Shown one piece after another: positions 1-7,560 of a DNA stretch of 64,000 nucleotides (positions are counted from its first letter, which is position 1; every line of letters starts with the position of its first letter). A model generated the notes under the pieces. That model saw only the letters and a program-made list of their open reading frames with translations, ran no database searches and was not told the DNA's origin. Source of the stretch: Tunturibacter empetritectus (GTDB lineage: Bacteria > Acidobacteriota > Terriglobia > Terriglobales > Acidobacteriaceae); contig NZ_CP132932.1 of NCBI RefSeq assembly GCF_040358985.1, forward strand, positions 682,001 to 746,000, in the 5' to 3' direction. A program made the position numbers and the translations under genes.

Positions 1-417
1 GGCCGCAACCAGAGCAGGCGTATTCAAATCCGGCTCCGGACTTGCAAGCGCTGCTGTGTCTGCAAGCACTTCAGTTACCCACGGCGCTCGAACCAGAACA
101 TCTTTCTCGCCGTCCAACGCATAGGTCAGGTCAACAATACTCGCCCCGGCTCGCCGCGCCATCTGCCAATTCTTCTTTGTTACTGCTGCATCGCCAGCAA
201 AAAAAACAAAATCCATGCGTTCGAAAGAAGTAGCTTCGAGCCGCTGTATGAATGCAACCTCATCGCCCGCGGCAGTTACTTGGCCCACGGCCTCTTCTTC
301 GTCAAGCAACACAAAGTCCGATGCTCCCAGCAACGACTCGCCCAACTCTTCGCTCAGCTCCTTACCAGCAAGCGAAGATGCACCGACGATTCCGATTCGA
401 TATATTTGCTCCGCCAT
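1..417 (-). CDS. Aspartate-semialdehyde-dehydrogenase-like protein (Asd/ArgC superfamily), N-terminal part
   Basis: The reading frame starts at the ATG complementary to 415-417 and runs off the left edge, so only about 139 residues are visible. Residues 6-21 (YRIGIVGASSLAGKEL) form a Rossmann start with the G-x2-G-x5-G spacing used by the semialdehyde dehydrogenase superfamily to bind NADP. Enzymes of this family reduce an acyl phosphate to a semialdehyde in lysine/threonine or arginine synthesis. The catalytic cysteine and the dimerisation domain lie outside the window, so true Asd, ArgC or a non-catalytic paralogue cannot be told apart. An AGGA lies 4 nt before the ATG. The gene follows pssA in the same direction after 80 bp and may share the psd-pssA transcript. 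Confidence 0.65.
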   Translation of the reverse strand, partial: MAEQIYRIGIVGASSLAGKELSEELGESLLGASDFVLLDEEEAVGQVTAAGDEVAFIQRLEATSFERMDFVFFAGDAAVTKKNWQMARRAGASIVDLTYALDGEKDVLVRAPWVTEVLADTAALASPEPDLNTPALVAA

Positions 418-497
418 AATGTCCTAAAACGTCGCCGCGATCTAAGTCCCACACCGCCAGACTATATTCTCTTATCTACCCTTCGCACATTCTCGCA

Positions 498-1340
498 TTA
501 CACGGCGGAGTGCCGTCGTCGTCTGCCCCATGAATAAGCGAGCCTCGCCACCACGCCCGACACCAGGTAGGCCATCGCGATAATGATTAGCATGTATTGA
601 TGAAACAGGACAATCGACGCACCGACCACCGCAATAAGCGCGAACAATCGGTAAGGATGCCGCGCTCCAACTGTGATCTCCTTTGCGCTCCAGAACCGCC
701 AATTGCTCACCATCAAAAAGCTTGTGAACAGCAGCAGACATAGCCAAACTACGGAGATCCACGGATTATCAATCGGCGAACCGCGTTGAAAGTGAATCAC
801 CGAGCTAATCACGCCCGCACCCGCTGGGATCGGCATGCCCACAAAATACTTCTTGCCCGGCCGTCCAGGATTACGAGGCTGAGGATTGATGCTGATGTTA
901 AATCTCGCTAAACGGCTGGCACCGCAGATCAAAAAGATAAAGCAGACGAATACTCCGATATGCACTATCTGCTGCCGCGCCTCCGGATGCGCCATCAGAG
1001 GCAACATACGGAAACCCCATATATAAGCCAGCAGACTGGGTGCCACGCCAAACGTAATCACATCCGCCAGCGAGTCAAGCTCTTTCCCAAAGTCGCTCGT
1101 CGTGTTCGTCATCCGTGCAATGATGCCGTCGAGCCCGTCGAATAAAACGGCAATCCCAAGCGCCAACGCAGCTCGATCAAAGTAACTCTGGTCTGCCACC
1201 GACCCCTGAATACTCTGCGTAATTGCGTAGTATCCAGCAGCCATATTGCCCGCTGTAAACAGCGACGGCAGCACATACATCCCGCGGCTGGGTTGACGCC
1301 GCATCTTCCCATCGGTCCCGATCTGCGCGTCCTCCATCAA
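498..1340 (-). CDS. pssA: CDP-diacylglycerol-serine O-phosphatidyltransferase
   Basis: This integral membrane enzyme joins CDP-diacylglycerol and L-serine to make phosphatidylserine, the first step towards phosphatidylethanolamine. The full CDP-alcohol phosphotransferase signature is present: D68-x2-D71-G72-x2-A75-R76-x8-G85-x3-D89-x3-D93, which binds the metal and the CDP-lipid. Several hydrophobic segments follow, as expected for the family, and 280 residues is a normal length. The start codon overlaps the stop of psd by 4 bp (ATGA type), so the two consecutive enzymes of the pathway are translationally coupled. The identification is firm; only the exact first residue (M1 or M2) is open. 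Confidence 0.93.
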   Translation of the reverse strand: MMEDAQIGTDGKMRRQPSRGMYVLPSLFTAGNMAAGYYAITQSIQGSVADQSYFDRAALALGIAVLFDGLDGIIARMTNTTSDFGKELDSLADVITFGVAPSLLAYIWGFRMLPLMAHPEARQQIVHIGVFVCFIFLICGASRLARFNISINPQPRNPGRPGKKYFVGMPIPAGAGVISSVIHFQRGSPIDNPWISVVWLCLLLFTSFLMVSNWRFWSAKEITVGARHPYRLFALIAVVGASIVLFHQYMLIIIAMAYLVSGVVARLAYSWGRRRRHSAV

Positions 1341-1984
1341 GCCACCACTGTTGCGTTATTTAGTGATTGCTCGGGAAGCACAGCCAGCACGGTCGAGCCG
1401 CCCTTCACTCGAGCTCCCGTCTTTACCTTCAGATTCGCAGCAGCAGGCATCAGCACATCAACGCGCGATCCAAATTTAATAAGTCCGATTCTCTGTCCCC
1501 GCTCCACCCGGTCGCCGACCTTCAGATTGCAAACGATGCGTCGCGCCAACAGCCCTGCAATCTGTTTGAAACTGACCTCGTATCCACCAGCATCGATTGT
1601 GATCAGAGTCTGCTCATTGTTCAGCACCGACTCGGGCTTCATCGCATTCATAAATTCGCCCTTGCGAAACTCGCAGACCTTCACGACTCCGCCGACCGGC
1701 GACCGGTTCACATGCACATCAAAGACATTCAGAAAGATGCTGAGCCGTAACCGGCTCCCGCTAATCGTCTCAATCCACTCCGCTTCTGTCACGACGCCGT
1801 CGCCAGGAGACACAATCTGGCCTGGAGCCTGCGGAATTGTCCGGTTAGGATCTCGAAAAAACCACAAAAAGAAGATCGCCAGCACCACCGGTAGCGCCAC
1901 TAGCGCAATCGGCATATTCAGATACCAGAGCGCCGCCGCCACAACCCCAAGCCCTAAGGCATAGAAAAAACCGTCTCGAACCAT
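1337..1984 (-). CDS. psd: Phosphatidylserine decarboxylase proenzyme (short, archaeal-like type)
   Basis: The enzyme decarboxylates phosphatidylserine to phosphatidylethanolamine. It is made as a proenzyme that cuts itself at Gly172-Ser173 in IKFGSRVD and turns the serine into the pyruvoyl cofactor; 215 residues fits the short A-type family, which has one or two N-terminal membrane segments (residues about 5-43 here) and no long amphipathic linker. The conserved VSPGDG and DVHVNRSP stretches supply the Asp and His of the proposed self-cleavage triad. I start at the ATG at 1984 and not at an in-frame GTG at 2011, because a perfect TATAAT -10 box lies between the two (1995-2000). It overlaps pssA by 4 bp. 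Confidence 0.92.
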   Translation of the reverse strand: MVRDGFFYALGLGVVAAALWYLNMPIALVALPVVLAIFFLWFFRDPNRTIPQAPGQIVSPGDGVVTEAEWIETISGSRLRLSIFLNVFDVHVNRSPVGGVVKVCEFRKGEFMNAMKPESVLNNEQTLITIDAGGYEVSFKQIAGLLARRIVCNLKVGDRVERGQRIGLIKFGSRVDVLMPAAANLKVKTGARVKGGSTVLAVLPEQSLNNATVVA

Positions 1985-1994
1985 AAGTGACTCG

Positions 1995-2000
1995 ATTATA
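1995..2000 (-). promoter_or_regulatory. -10 box TATAAT just upstream of psd
   Basis: A consensus TATAAT reads on the minus strand 10 nt before the psd ATG, which would place the transcript start about 3-4 nt before the start codon. No good -35 box is seen at 16-18 bp and there is no Shine-Dalgarno sequence. It decides the psd start used here. Confidence 0.5.
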
Positions 2001-2080
2001 AGGCCACGCACACCTCAGACCCGAGCGCAGCCCCACTCTGGCTTACCGCCTCAATCCCAACGAACCGTGCGCCAAAACCC

Positions 2081-2299
2081 TTAGGATGCTCCCAGACGCC
2101 GAAGCCGTTCCATCTCATCCTTCAAACTCAGCTTCAGCTTCTTCAGTCTTACCTCCTCCAACTGCTCCGAGTCGGTGAGAAATAACTTGGACCGCAGCGT
2201 ATCAAGCCTGCGATCGTAAAGGCTATGTTCTTGCATTAGTTGTTGAATGGAAGGGAACGACGCAGGATGGGGCAGCTCGGTGAACTTGCCAGTTTGCAC
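2081..2299 (-). CDS. DUF465 (YdcH-like) small helical protein
   Basis: A 72-residue, charged, helical protein with the pattern of the DUF465/YdcH family: HSLYDRRLDTLRSKLFLTDSEQLEEVRLKKLKLSLKDEM contains the Leu/Lys-rich second helix ending in LKDEMERLRR. Known members are short two-helix cytosolic proteins of uncertain role. The GTG start is supported by a strong GGAGGT 8 nt upstream. It stands alone between psd and the rimI cluster on the same strand. Function should be treated as unknown. Confidence 0.8.
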   Translation of the reverse strand: MQTGKFTELPHPASFPSIQQLMQEHSLYDRRLDTLRSKLFLTDSEQLEEVRLKKLKLSLKDEMERLRRLGAS

Positions 2300-2380
2300 G
2301 TGAGAGTACCTCCAGCAACAAACAACATCGCACTGATGGCCGACACGCTATCACAGCCGAATCGGCACTCGCAATGTGGA

Positions 2381-2875
2381 TTACTCGTCTTCTGCTAACC
2401 TCAACCGCATCAGCAAGGCGTCCTCCGTCGGATCTCGATAATAGCCACTGCGCTGCCCGACGACGGCAAATCCCAGCCCTTCATAAAGCGCAACAGCCCC
2501 CACCCCTCCAGCCCTCACCTCAAGTTCCATCACAGTAGCTCCATGCTCCCGGCACCAGCCAAGGACGGCCTCGCACAGCGCTCTTCCGACACCCACTCGT
2601 CGCGCCGACGCACTTACCGCCACGCTCTCTAGCTCCGCCAGCATGAAAGTCTCTGAAACAAGAACCTTTCCCACAGCAAATCCCAGTAGCCCCGACTCTG
2701 CCTCCGCAATGAACAGACATCGTTTCATTGCAGCTTGAGACTCATCTGGACTCACAGTCGCCCCGTACTCCATCTCCGCCCAATGCGGAGCCTCGGGAGT
2801 GGCCTTTTCAAGCTGAATCACAGCAGCCAGATCTCCTCTGTTGCCCGCTCGAATCTGACAACCGGCAATGCTCAT
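2381..2875 (-). CDS. rimI: Ribosomal-protein-alanine N-acetyltransferase RimI-like GNAT enzyme
   Basis: A GNAT acetyltransferase of 164 residues. The acetyl-CoA pyrophosphate loop is R92-R-V-G-V-G97-R-A-L, and the following strand has the RimI pattern ELEVR...ALYEGLGF...GQRSGYY. RimI acetylates the N-terminal alanine of ribosomal protein bS18. The start ATG overlaps the stop of tsaB by 4 bp. In many bacteria rimI follows tsaB, which supports the name over a generic GNAT call. A side role in protein acetylation elsewhere cannot be excluded. Confidence 0.85.
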   Translation of the reverse strand: MSIAGCQIRAGNRGDLAAVIQLEKATPEAPHWAEMEYGATVSPDESQAAMKRCLFIAEAESGLLGFAVGKVLVSETFMLAELESVAVSASARRVGVGRALCEAVLGWCREHGATVMELEVRAGGVGAVALYEGLGFAVVGQRSGYYRDPTEDALLMRLRLAEDE

Positions 2876-3540
2876 CGTGCGGCTCGCGCAACAGGCTTGG
2901 CAAATATCTCCATATCGATTCGCCTCAGATAATTTGCATCGAGCGTAGCCGCATCCTCGAATCGCCCTAACGCCACCCTCTCCACCGCAAACGGCAGAGC
3001 ATCCCCCGCCAATGGCTCATCCACTAGCTTCCAGCGTAACTCGGCCAAAGCCTCCGCCACCTTCAACTCACACACCACCACCAGACAACCCGAAGCCGCC
3101 ACCATCACATCGTGCGCACCCATCAAAACCTCCCGCACGCATCTCCTCCCCACATACTCGCCATAGTAAAACTCCCCGCGACCAGCATCCAGAACCGCAT
3201 GTACCCTCTGCTCCCCGCCATTGACAGAAGCAGCCAGCAACGCCAGCCGCGACACCGCAATCAGCGGCACCGCTCCTGCCTCGCTCAGCCCCTTAGCCGC
3301 ACTCACACCCACCCGCACCCCAGTAAAAGATCCCGGCCCATGCACCACAACCACAGCCGTCAGCTCGTTGATTCGCCATTTTTTAGCCGTCATTAGCCGC
3401 CGCACTGCCGGGACCAGACGCTCCGATGAACTCCTTCCAGGCAACACCTCCGTCGCTATGGCCGCCTGCGCCTCTTCGGTATCCCCCAACGCAACACTCC
3501 CCTCAGCACCCGCCGTATGAATCATCAAAAACCGCATCAT
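2872..3540 (-). CDS. tsaB: tRNA threonylcarbamoyladenosine biosynthesis protein TsaB
   Basis: TsaB is the non-catalytic ASKHA-fold partner of TsaD in t6A37 modification of ANN-decoding tRNAs. The diagnostic GPGSFTGVRVG segment follows a VVVHG strand at about residues 65-80, and the N-terminal strand MIHTAG replaces the active-site DT(S/A) start of the family. The length of 222 residues is usual. The gene sits between the meaB/mce fusion (4-bp overlap upstream) and rimI (4-bp overlap downstream), so the three reading frames are tightly coupled. TsaD, TsaC and TsaE are not in the window. Confidence 0.9.
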   Translation of the reverse strand: MMRFLMIHTAGAEGSVALGDTEEAQAAIATEVLPGRSSSERLVPAVRRLMTAKKWRINELTAVVVVHGPGSFTGVRVGVSAAKGLSEAGAVPLIAVSRLALLAASVNGGEQRVHAVLDAGRGEFYYGEYVGRRCVREVLMGAHDVMVAASGCLVVVCELKVAEALAELRWKLVDEPLAGDALPFAVERVALGRFEDAATLDANYLRRIDMEIFAKPVARAAR

Positions 3541-4895
3541 GCCCTACCTTCATGTGACTCAATTGCATCTCCGACAATCTCTAACAGCACCCCCCCGGTG
3601 CTGGCGGGATGCACAAAGAAATACCGATGGCCGCCAGCCCCTACCCTCACCGCATCGCTCGCCAACCTGACACCCTGCTTCATCAGCCGCGCAAACATCC
3701 CATCAATCCCATCCACATGCACGGCGATATGGTGCAGCCCTTCACCCCGCTTCGCCAAAAATCTCCCAATCGTGGAGTCTGCCTCAGTCGCCTCCAGCAA
3801 CTCAATCCGGCTTTCGCCCAGCGGCAACATCGCCGTCTTCACCTGTTCGTGCTCTACCGTCTCTTCATGACTTACCACCAGCCCCAGCGCCTCATAAAAT
3901 CCACGCGCCCCTGCAATACTTTTCACCGCAACACCCAGATGGTCCAGCCGCAAGCCGCCCAAATCGTTCCGGTCGAGCACCCTCGACCCGGCAGCATCCT
4001 CGATCCTTACTCTTCGCGCGCCCTTCTCCACAGCACATCGTCTTACCGTCTCCATCAACTCCTCAACACCCTCCCCTGTTGTCGCCACCGTCCGCACAAC
4101 TGGAGGCACCCACTCGCCGCGTCCCATCGCTAAGCCCTGCATCGCAACAATCTCCTGCTCCACCAGCTCCGCGCCGCCACGGTCGCTCTTGTTCACCACA
4201 AACACATCCGCGACCTCCATCACGCCGGCCTTCAGACTCTGCACCTCATCCCCCATCCCCGGGACCAGAACTAGAACCGTAACATCCGCCAGGCCGATCA
4301 CATCGACCTCATCCTGCCCCACACCCACCGTCTCAATCACAATCGTCTTCCGTCCTGCCGCCCCCATCACCAAGCAAACATTCGCAGCCGCGCGCGCCAC
4401 CCCACCCATCGCTCCGCGCGAGGCCATACTACGAATAAACACGCCATCATCCCCGGCAAAGCCCTGCATCCGAATCCTGTCTCCCAGCAGCGCTCCACCC
4501 GTATAGGGGCTCGACGGATCGACCGCGACCACCCCGACACTTTGCCCCTCCTGACGCAGCCACCTCACCATCTGGTCCACCAGCGTGCTCTTCCCTGCCC
4601 CGGGAGGCCCCGTCACGCCCACCCGCAGCGATCCCCCAGCAAACTCGCGGCAGGCCTCCAGCAACTCCGATCCCCCACCATCCTCCACCAGAGATACAGC
4701 CCGGGCCAGGGCACGAACGTTCCCCGCCCGCATACGAGCCATCATCTGCGCAATATCACTCCCGTTCATCCTGAAATCTTTAGCCACGTCAGCGATGATA
4801 TCGTGCTCCTCCCATCCCTGATCCAATCCGGCTTCAGCTCCCACCAGCCAAGTTCGCGTTTGTTTGTGAGCATTCATCCTTCCAACCCTAAACAT
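3537..4895 (-). CDS. meaB: Fusion of methylmalonyl-CoA mutase GTPase chaperone (MeaB) and methylmalonyl-CoA epimerase
   Basis: Two domains are read in one frame of 452 residues. Residues about 45-300 are a MeaB/ArgK G3E GTPase: Walker A G96-PPGAGK-S103, the ETVGVGQDE stretch at 188-196 and NKSD at 235-238. Residues about 315-443 are a vicinal-oxygen-chelate epimerase with the four expected metal ligands H319, Q351, H389 and E439. MeaB loads and protects the B12-dependent mutase; the epimerase converts (2S)- and (2R)-methylmalonyl-CoA, so both halves serve the same propionate/succinyl-CoA route. The mutase itself is not in the window. M7 (4877) is an alternative start. No stop or frameshift separates the halves. 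Confidence 0.9.
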   Translation of the reverse strand: MFRVGRMNAHKQTRTWLVGAEAGLDQGWEEHDIIADVAKDFRMNGSDIAQMMARMRAGNVRALARAVSLVEDGGGSELLEACREFAGGSLRVGVTGPPGAGKSTLVDQMVRWLRQEGQSVGVVAVDPSSPYTGGALLGDRIRMQGFAGDDGVFIRSMASRGAMGGVARAAANVCLVMGAAGRKTIVIETVGVGQDEVDVIGLADVTVLVLVPGMGDEVQSLKAGVMEVADVFVVNKSDRGGAELVEQEIVAMQGLAMGRGEWVPPVVRTVATTGEGVEELMETVRRCAVEKGARRVRIEDAAGSRVLDRNDLGGLRLDHLGVAVKSIAGARGFYEALGLVVSHEETVEHEQVKTAMLPLGESRIELLEATEADSTIGRFLAKRGEGLHHIAVHVDGIDGMFARLMKQGVRLASDAVRVGAGGHRYFFVHPASTGGVLLEIVGDAIESHEGRA

Positions 4896-4942
4896 CGCGA
4901 TTTGTAATCAAAAATGATCTTTTCCCATCGTCAGAATCCCGC

Positions 4943-4973
4943 TTGACACCTACTGCCCAACACAGACTATCCT
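4943..4973 (+). promoter_or_regulatory. Candidate promoter of the MFS transporter gene
   Basis: A consensus -35 TTGACA at 4943-4948 is followed by TATCCT at 4968-4973. The 19-bp spacer is longer than ideal, so this is only a candidate. The predicted leader to the ATG at 5052 would be about 70 nt. Confidence 0.3.
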
Positions 4974-5051
4974 CAACCTCGACACCCTTTGCTCCGAATC
5001 GGCCGCAATCGGGGGCCCGTCAGACTTCCATTTACGCTGGAGTTGCAACTA

Positions 5052-6380
5052 ATGTCGATCAACACTGCCAGCCTGCCTGATTCGGGCTTCACCACCGCCG
5101 CCCCGGAGAAATCCAACATCCGCTGGCTCGTCTGCGGTCTTCTTTTCCTCGCTACCACCATCAACTACATGGACCGCTCGGTCTTCTCCCTCATCGAGCC
5201 CCTCCTCCACCTCGACTTCATGGGCTGGATTCCCGGCCTCGACGCCGCCCATCAAACCACCTACAACCTGAACTTCGGCCGCGTCCTGATCTGCTTTCAG
5301 ATTGCCTATGGCATCGGTCTCCTCTTCGCCGGCCGAGTCATCGATAAGCTAGGAACCAAAGTCGGTTACACCGTCGCCATCGTGGTCTGGGCATGCGCTT
5401 CAATGAGTCACTCCATCGTCTCCAGTGTTGCTGGCTTTTGTGTGGCGCGTGTCTTCCTGGGCCTCGGGGAGGCCGGTAACTTCCCTGCCGCAATCAAAGC
5501 CGTCACGGAATGGTTCCCCTCTGAGGAGCGCGCCCTTGCCACCGGCCTTTTCAACTCGGGCACCAACGCTTCCGCCTTCATCGCACCAGTCCTCATCGCT
5601 GCCGTCGCCGCCCGTTGGGGATGGCATGCAGCCTTTATCTGCACCGGTTCCATGGGGCTCATCTGGGCGATCCTCTGGCTCATCTTCCCCTATAACAAGC
5701 TGCGCCGTGGCACGACCCAGACCCAGGCCAACCTCGCTCCCGTCACCCAGGGCGGCTCCATCTATTCCATCCTCCTTCGCCACCGCGGGTTCTGGGCCTT
5801 CTGCATCGCCAAAGGAATGACCGACCCCATCTGGTGGTTCTATCTCTTTTATCTTCCCAAGTTCCTCAACGATAACTACGGCCTCAACCTGAGCCACGTA
5901 AAGTATCCCCTCATCGTCATCTACACCGCCGCGAGCATCGGCTCCATCGCCGGGGGGTGGCTCTCCGGCTTCCGGATGAAACGCGGCCACAGCGTCAACT
6001 CCGGACGCAAGTTCGCGCTTCTCCTCTGCGCCCTGTGCGTCACTCCCATCATGCTTGTCCCGCATATGCACACGCTCTTCCCCAGCAATGCGTGGCCAGC
6101 AATTGGACTCTTTTGTCTGGCAACCGCCGCGCATCAGGGTTGGTCCGCCAACCTCTTCTCCACCCCAACCGATATGTTCCCTTCAACCGGTGTCAGCACC
6201 GTCGTCGGCATAGGCGGGGCCACTGGAGCCCTCGGTGGCGCGTGCTTCACTTGGCTTGTCTCTCACTACTTCTCGCTCCACCCCTTGCTGATCTTCATGA
6301 TGGCAGGTCTCGCCTACGTTACTGCCCTGATGATCTTTCAGCTCCTGGTCCCACGTCTTGGCGGACGGCAGACAGCTTAA
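5052..6380 (+). CDS. MFS transporter of the hexuronate/anion:cation symporter type
   Basis: A 442-residue protein with about twelve membrane segments. The first helix ends in NYMDRSVFS, and the 2-3 loop reads GRVIDKLGTKVG, the MFS loop motif. The segment GNFPAAIKAVTEWFP followed by ERALATGLFNSG is typical of the ExuT/GudP-like anion:cation symporter group that imports hexuronates and related sugar acids with protons. The start at 5052 is preferred over 4989 because GGAG lies 10 nt upstream and the 21 extra residues are not membrane-like. The GntR-type regulator 140 bp downstream on the same strand is a likely local controller. The precise substrate is not visible. Confidence 0.83.
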   Translation: MSINTASLPDSGFTTAAPEKSNIRWLVCGLLFLATTINYMDRSVFSLIEPLLHLDFMGWIPGLDAAHQTTYNLNFGRVLICFQIAYGIGLLFAGRVIDKLGTKVGYTVAIVVWACASMSHSIVSSVAGFCVARVFLGLGEAGNFPAAIKAVTEWFPSEERALATGLFNSGTNASAFIAPVLIAAVAARWGWHAAFICTGSMGLIWAILWLIFPYNKLRRGTTQTQANLAPVTQGGSIYSILLRHRGFWAFCIAKGMTDPIWWFYLFYLPKFLNDNYGLNLSHVKYPLIVIYTAASIGSIAGGWLSGFRMKRGHSVNSGRKFALLLCALCVTPIMLVPHMHTLFPSNAWPAIGLFCLATAAHQGWSANLFSTPTDMFPSTGVSTVVGIGGATGALGGACFTWLVSHYFSLHPLLIFMMAGLAYVTALMIFQLLVPRLGGRQTA

Positions 6381-6521
6381 ACCCAGTCTTCCCATCGCAA
6401 CCGTAGGCTGAGTCACGCACTGCGTGGCCTGCCCGCGCGCCTTCGGTGATCCGGCGCCAACATAGGCCTCACCACCGTGTTACCCTTCATCAAATCAGGC
6501 GCAAAAGGAGTGTTGTTCAGC

Positions 6522-7310
6522 GTGAAAAAAGAGGTCAAAGAGCAGTTCGACGAGGTCTCCAGCCACAGCCAGCTCACCATGCAGGTCGTCGAACACATTC
6601 GCCTGCTCATCATTTCGGGCGAGGTGCGCCCCGGTGACCGCCTCCCGCCTGAACGCGATCTCGCTCGCCAGCTCAAGATCAGCCGCTCCAGTCTGCGCTC
6701 CGGCATTGGTTTTCTTGCGGCCATGGGAGTCCTCAAAAGCCGCCACGGGGCCGGCACCTTCGTCGCGTCCGGTCCTCCCTCGTTCGACTCTAGCTCCTTC
6801 TCCGTGCTCGGTGCGCTGCATGGATTTCTTCCTGGGCAGATGTTTGAAGCCCGCACCGTCATTGAGTCAAATCTGGCCGCTCTCGCTGCGGAGCGCGCCA
6901 CCGAAGAGCAGATTACGGAGCTTGCGGAAGAGGTTGCCGAGATGTACGCCGCGCTTGACGATCCTCATGAGTACCTGATTCACGATGTTCGCTTTCATCG
7001 CGCCATTGCGCGGGCTGCGGCCAACCCCATCCTGGCCGCGGTGATGGAGACGATCATCGCCAATCTCTATGAGCGGCGCAGCAAAACGATTCAGAACGCG
7101 GTTGATTTGAAGGAGTCCTCCGAGATGCACCGCGAGATCTATCGCGCCATCCGGTCGCATCATCCTGCGCAGGCCCGGCGCGCGATGGAGCAGCACCTCG
7201 AGCTGGCCCGGATCGCCCAGGAGTCGGAGGCCGAGGTTGCCGCGCCGGTCGTTGAGGTCGCAGGGGAGGTCCCGCCACCTCCCGAGGATGAGACGCATCT
7301 GAGCCGGTAG
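6522..7310 (+). CDS. GntR-family regulator of the FadR/FCD subfamily
   Basis: An N-terminal winged helix (QVVEHIRLLIISGEVRPGDRL, then PPERDLARQLKISRSSLRSGIGFL) is followed by an all-helical FCD ligand domain with the FEARTVIESNLAALAAERAT start and HDVRFHRAIARAAANPIL, which hold the usual metal/ligand Asp and His residues. Such proteins repress sugar-acid or organic-acid genes until the ligand binds. I chose the GTG at 6522 because AAAAGGAG lies 11 nt before it; 6477 is an upstream in-frame GTG without a ribosome site. The neighbouring MFS sugar-acid transporter suggests the target. The C-terminal 35 residues are Pro/Glu/Val-rich and probably disordered. Confidence 0.85.
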   Translation: MKKEVKEQFDEVSSHSQLTMQVVEHIRLLIISGEVRPGDRLPPERDLARQLKISRSSLRSGIGFLAAMGVLKSRHGAGTFVASGPPSFDSSSFSVLGALHGFLPGQMFEARTVIESNLAALAAERATEEQITELAEEVAEMYAALDDPHEYLIHDVRFHRAIARAAANPILAAVMETIIANLYERRSKTIQNAVDLKESSEMHREIYRAIRSHHPAQARRAMEQHLELARIAQESEAEVAAPVVEVAGEVPPPPEDETHLSR

Positions 7311-7324
7311 CTTTTGCACTTTTT

Positions 7325-7445
7325 TATTTGGCATGGTGGGAGGCGTTTTTGCAGGGGTTTTGGCAGAAAACCGCGTTTTGATCGTGGTTTTTTGCTGGTG
7401 TAACTGTGGTGGCTTGCGTGGTAGATGTGGTGTTTTAGCAGTCAC
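7325..7445 (+). repeat. Spacer with iterated GTGGT/TGGTG words
   Basis: Between the regulator and metG the short word TGGTG or GTGGT recurs about every 9-12 bases on one strand (near 7333, 7383, 7395, 7405, 7416 and 7425), in a stretch with runs of T. No gene can be supported here on either strand; the 192-residue antisense frame that crosses it is low-complexity Lys/Pro/Thr. I see no terminator-like hairpin with certainty. Confidence 0.4.
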
Positions 7446-7560
7446 TTTTTGGGCGGCAAAAGATGCGCCAACATTTTGAGATTTATTTTGGGGTGGCTGC
7501 CCGGATCGTTCCGTCGCGGTAAAAGGCCTGTCGCTACCCTGCTAAACTGGGCTCTGGCCC

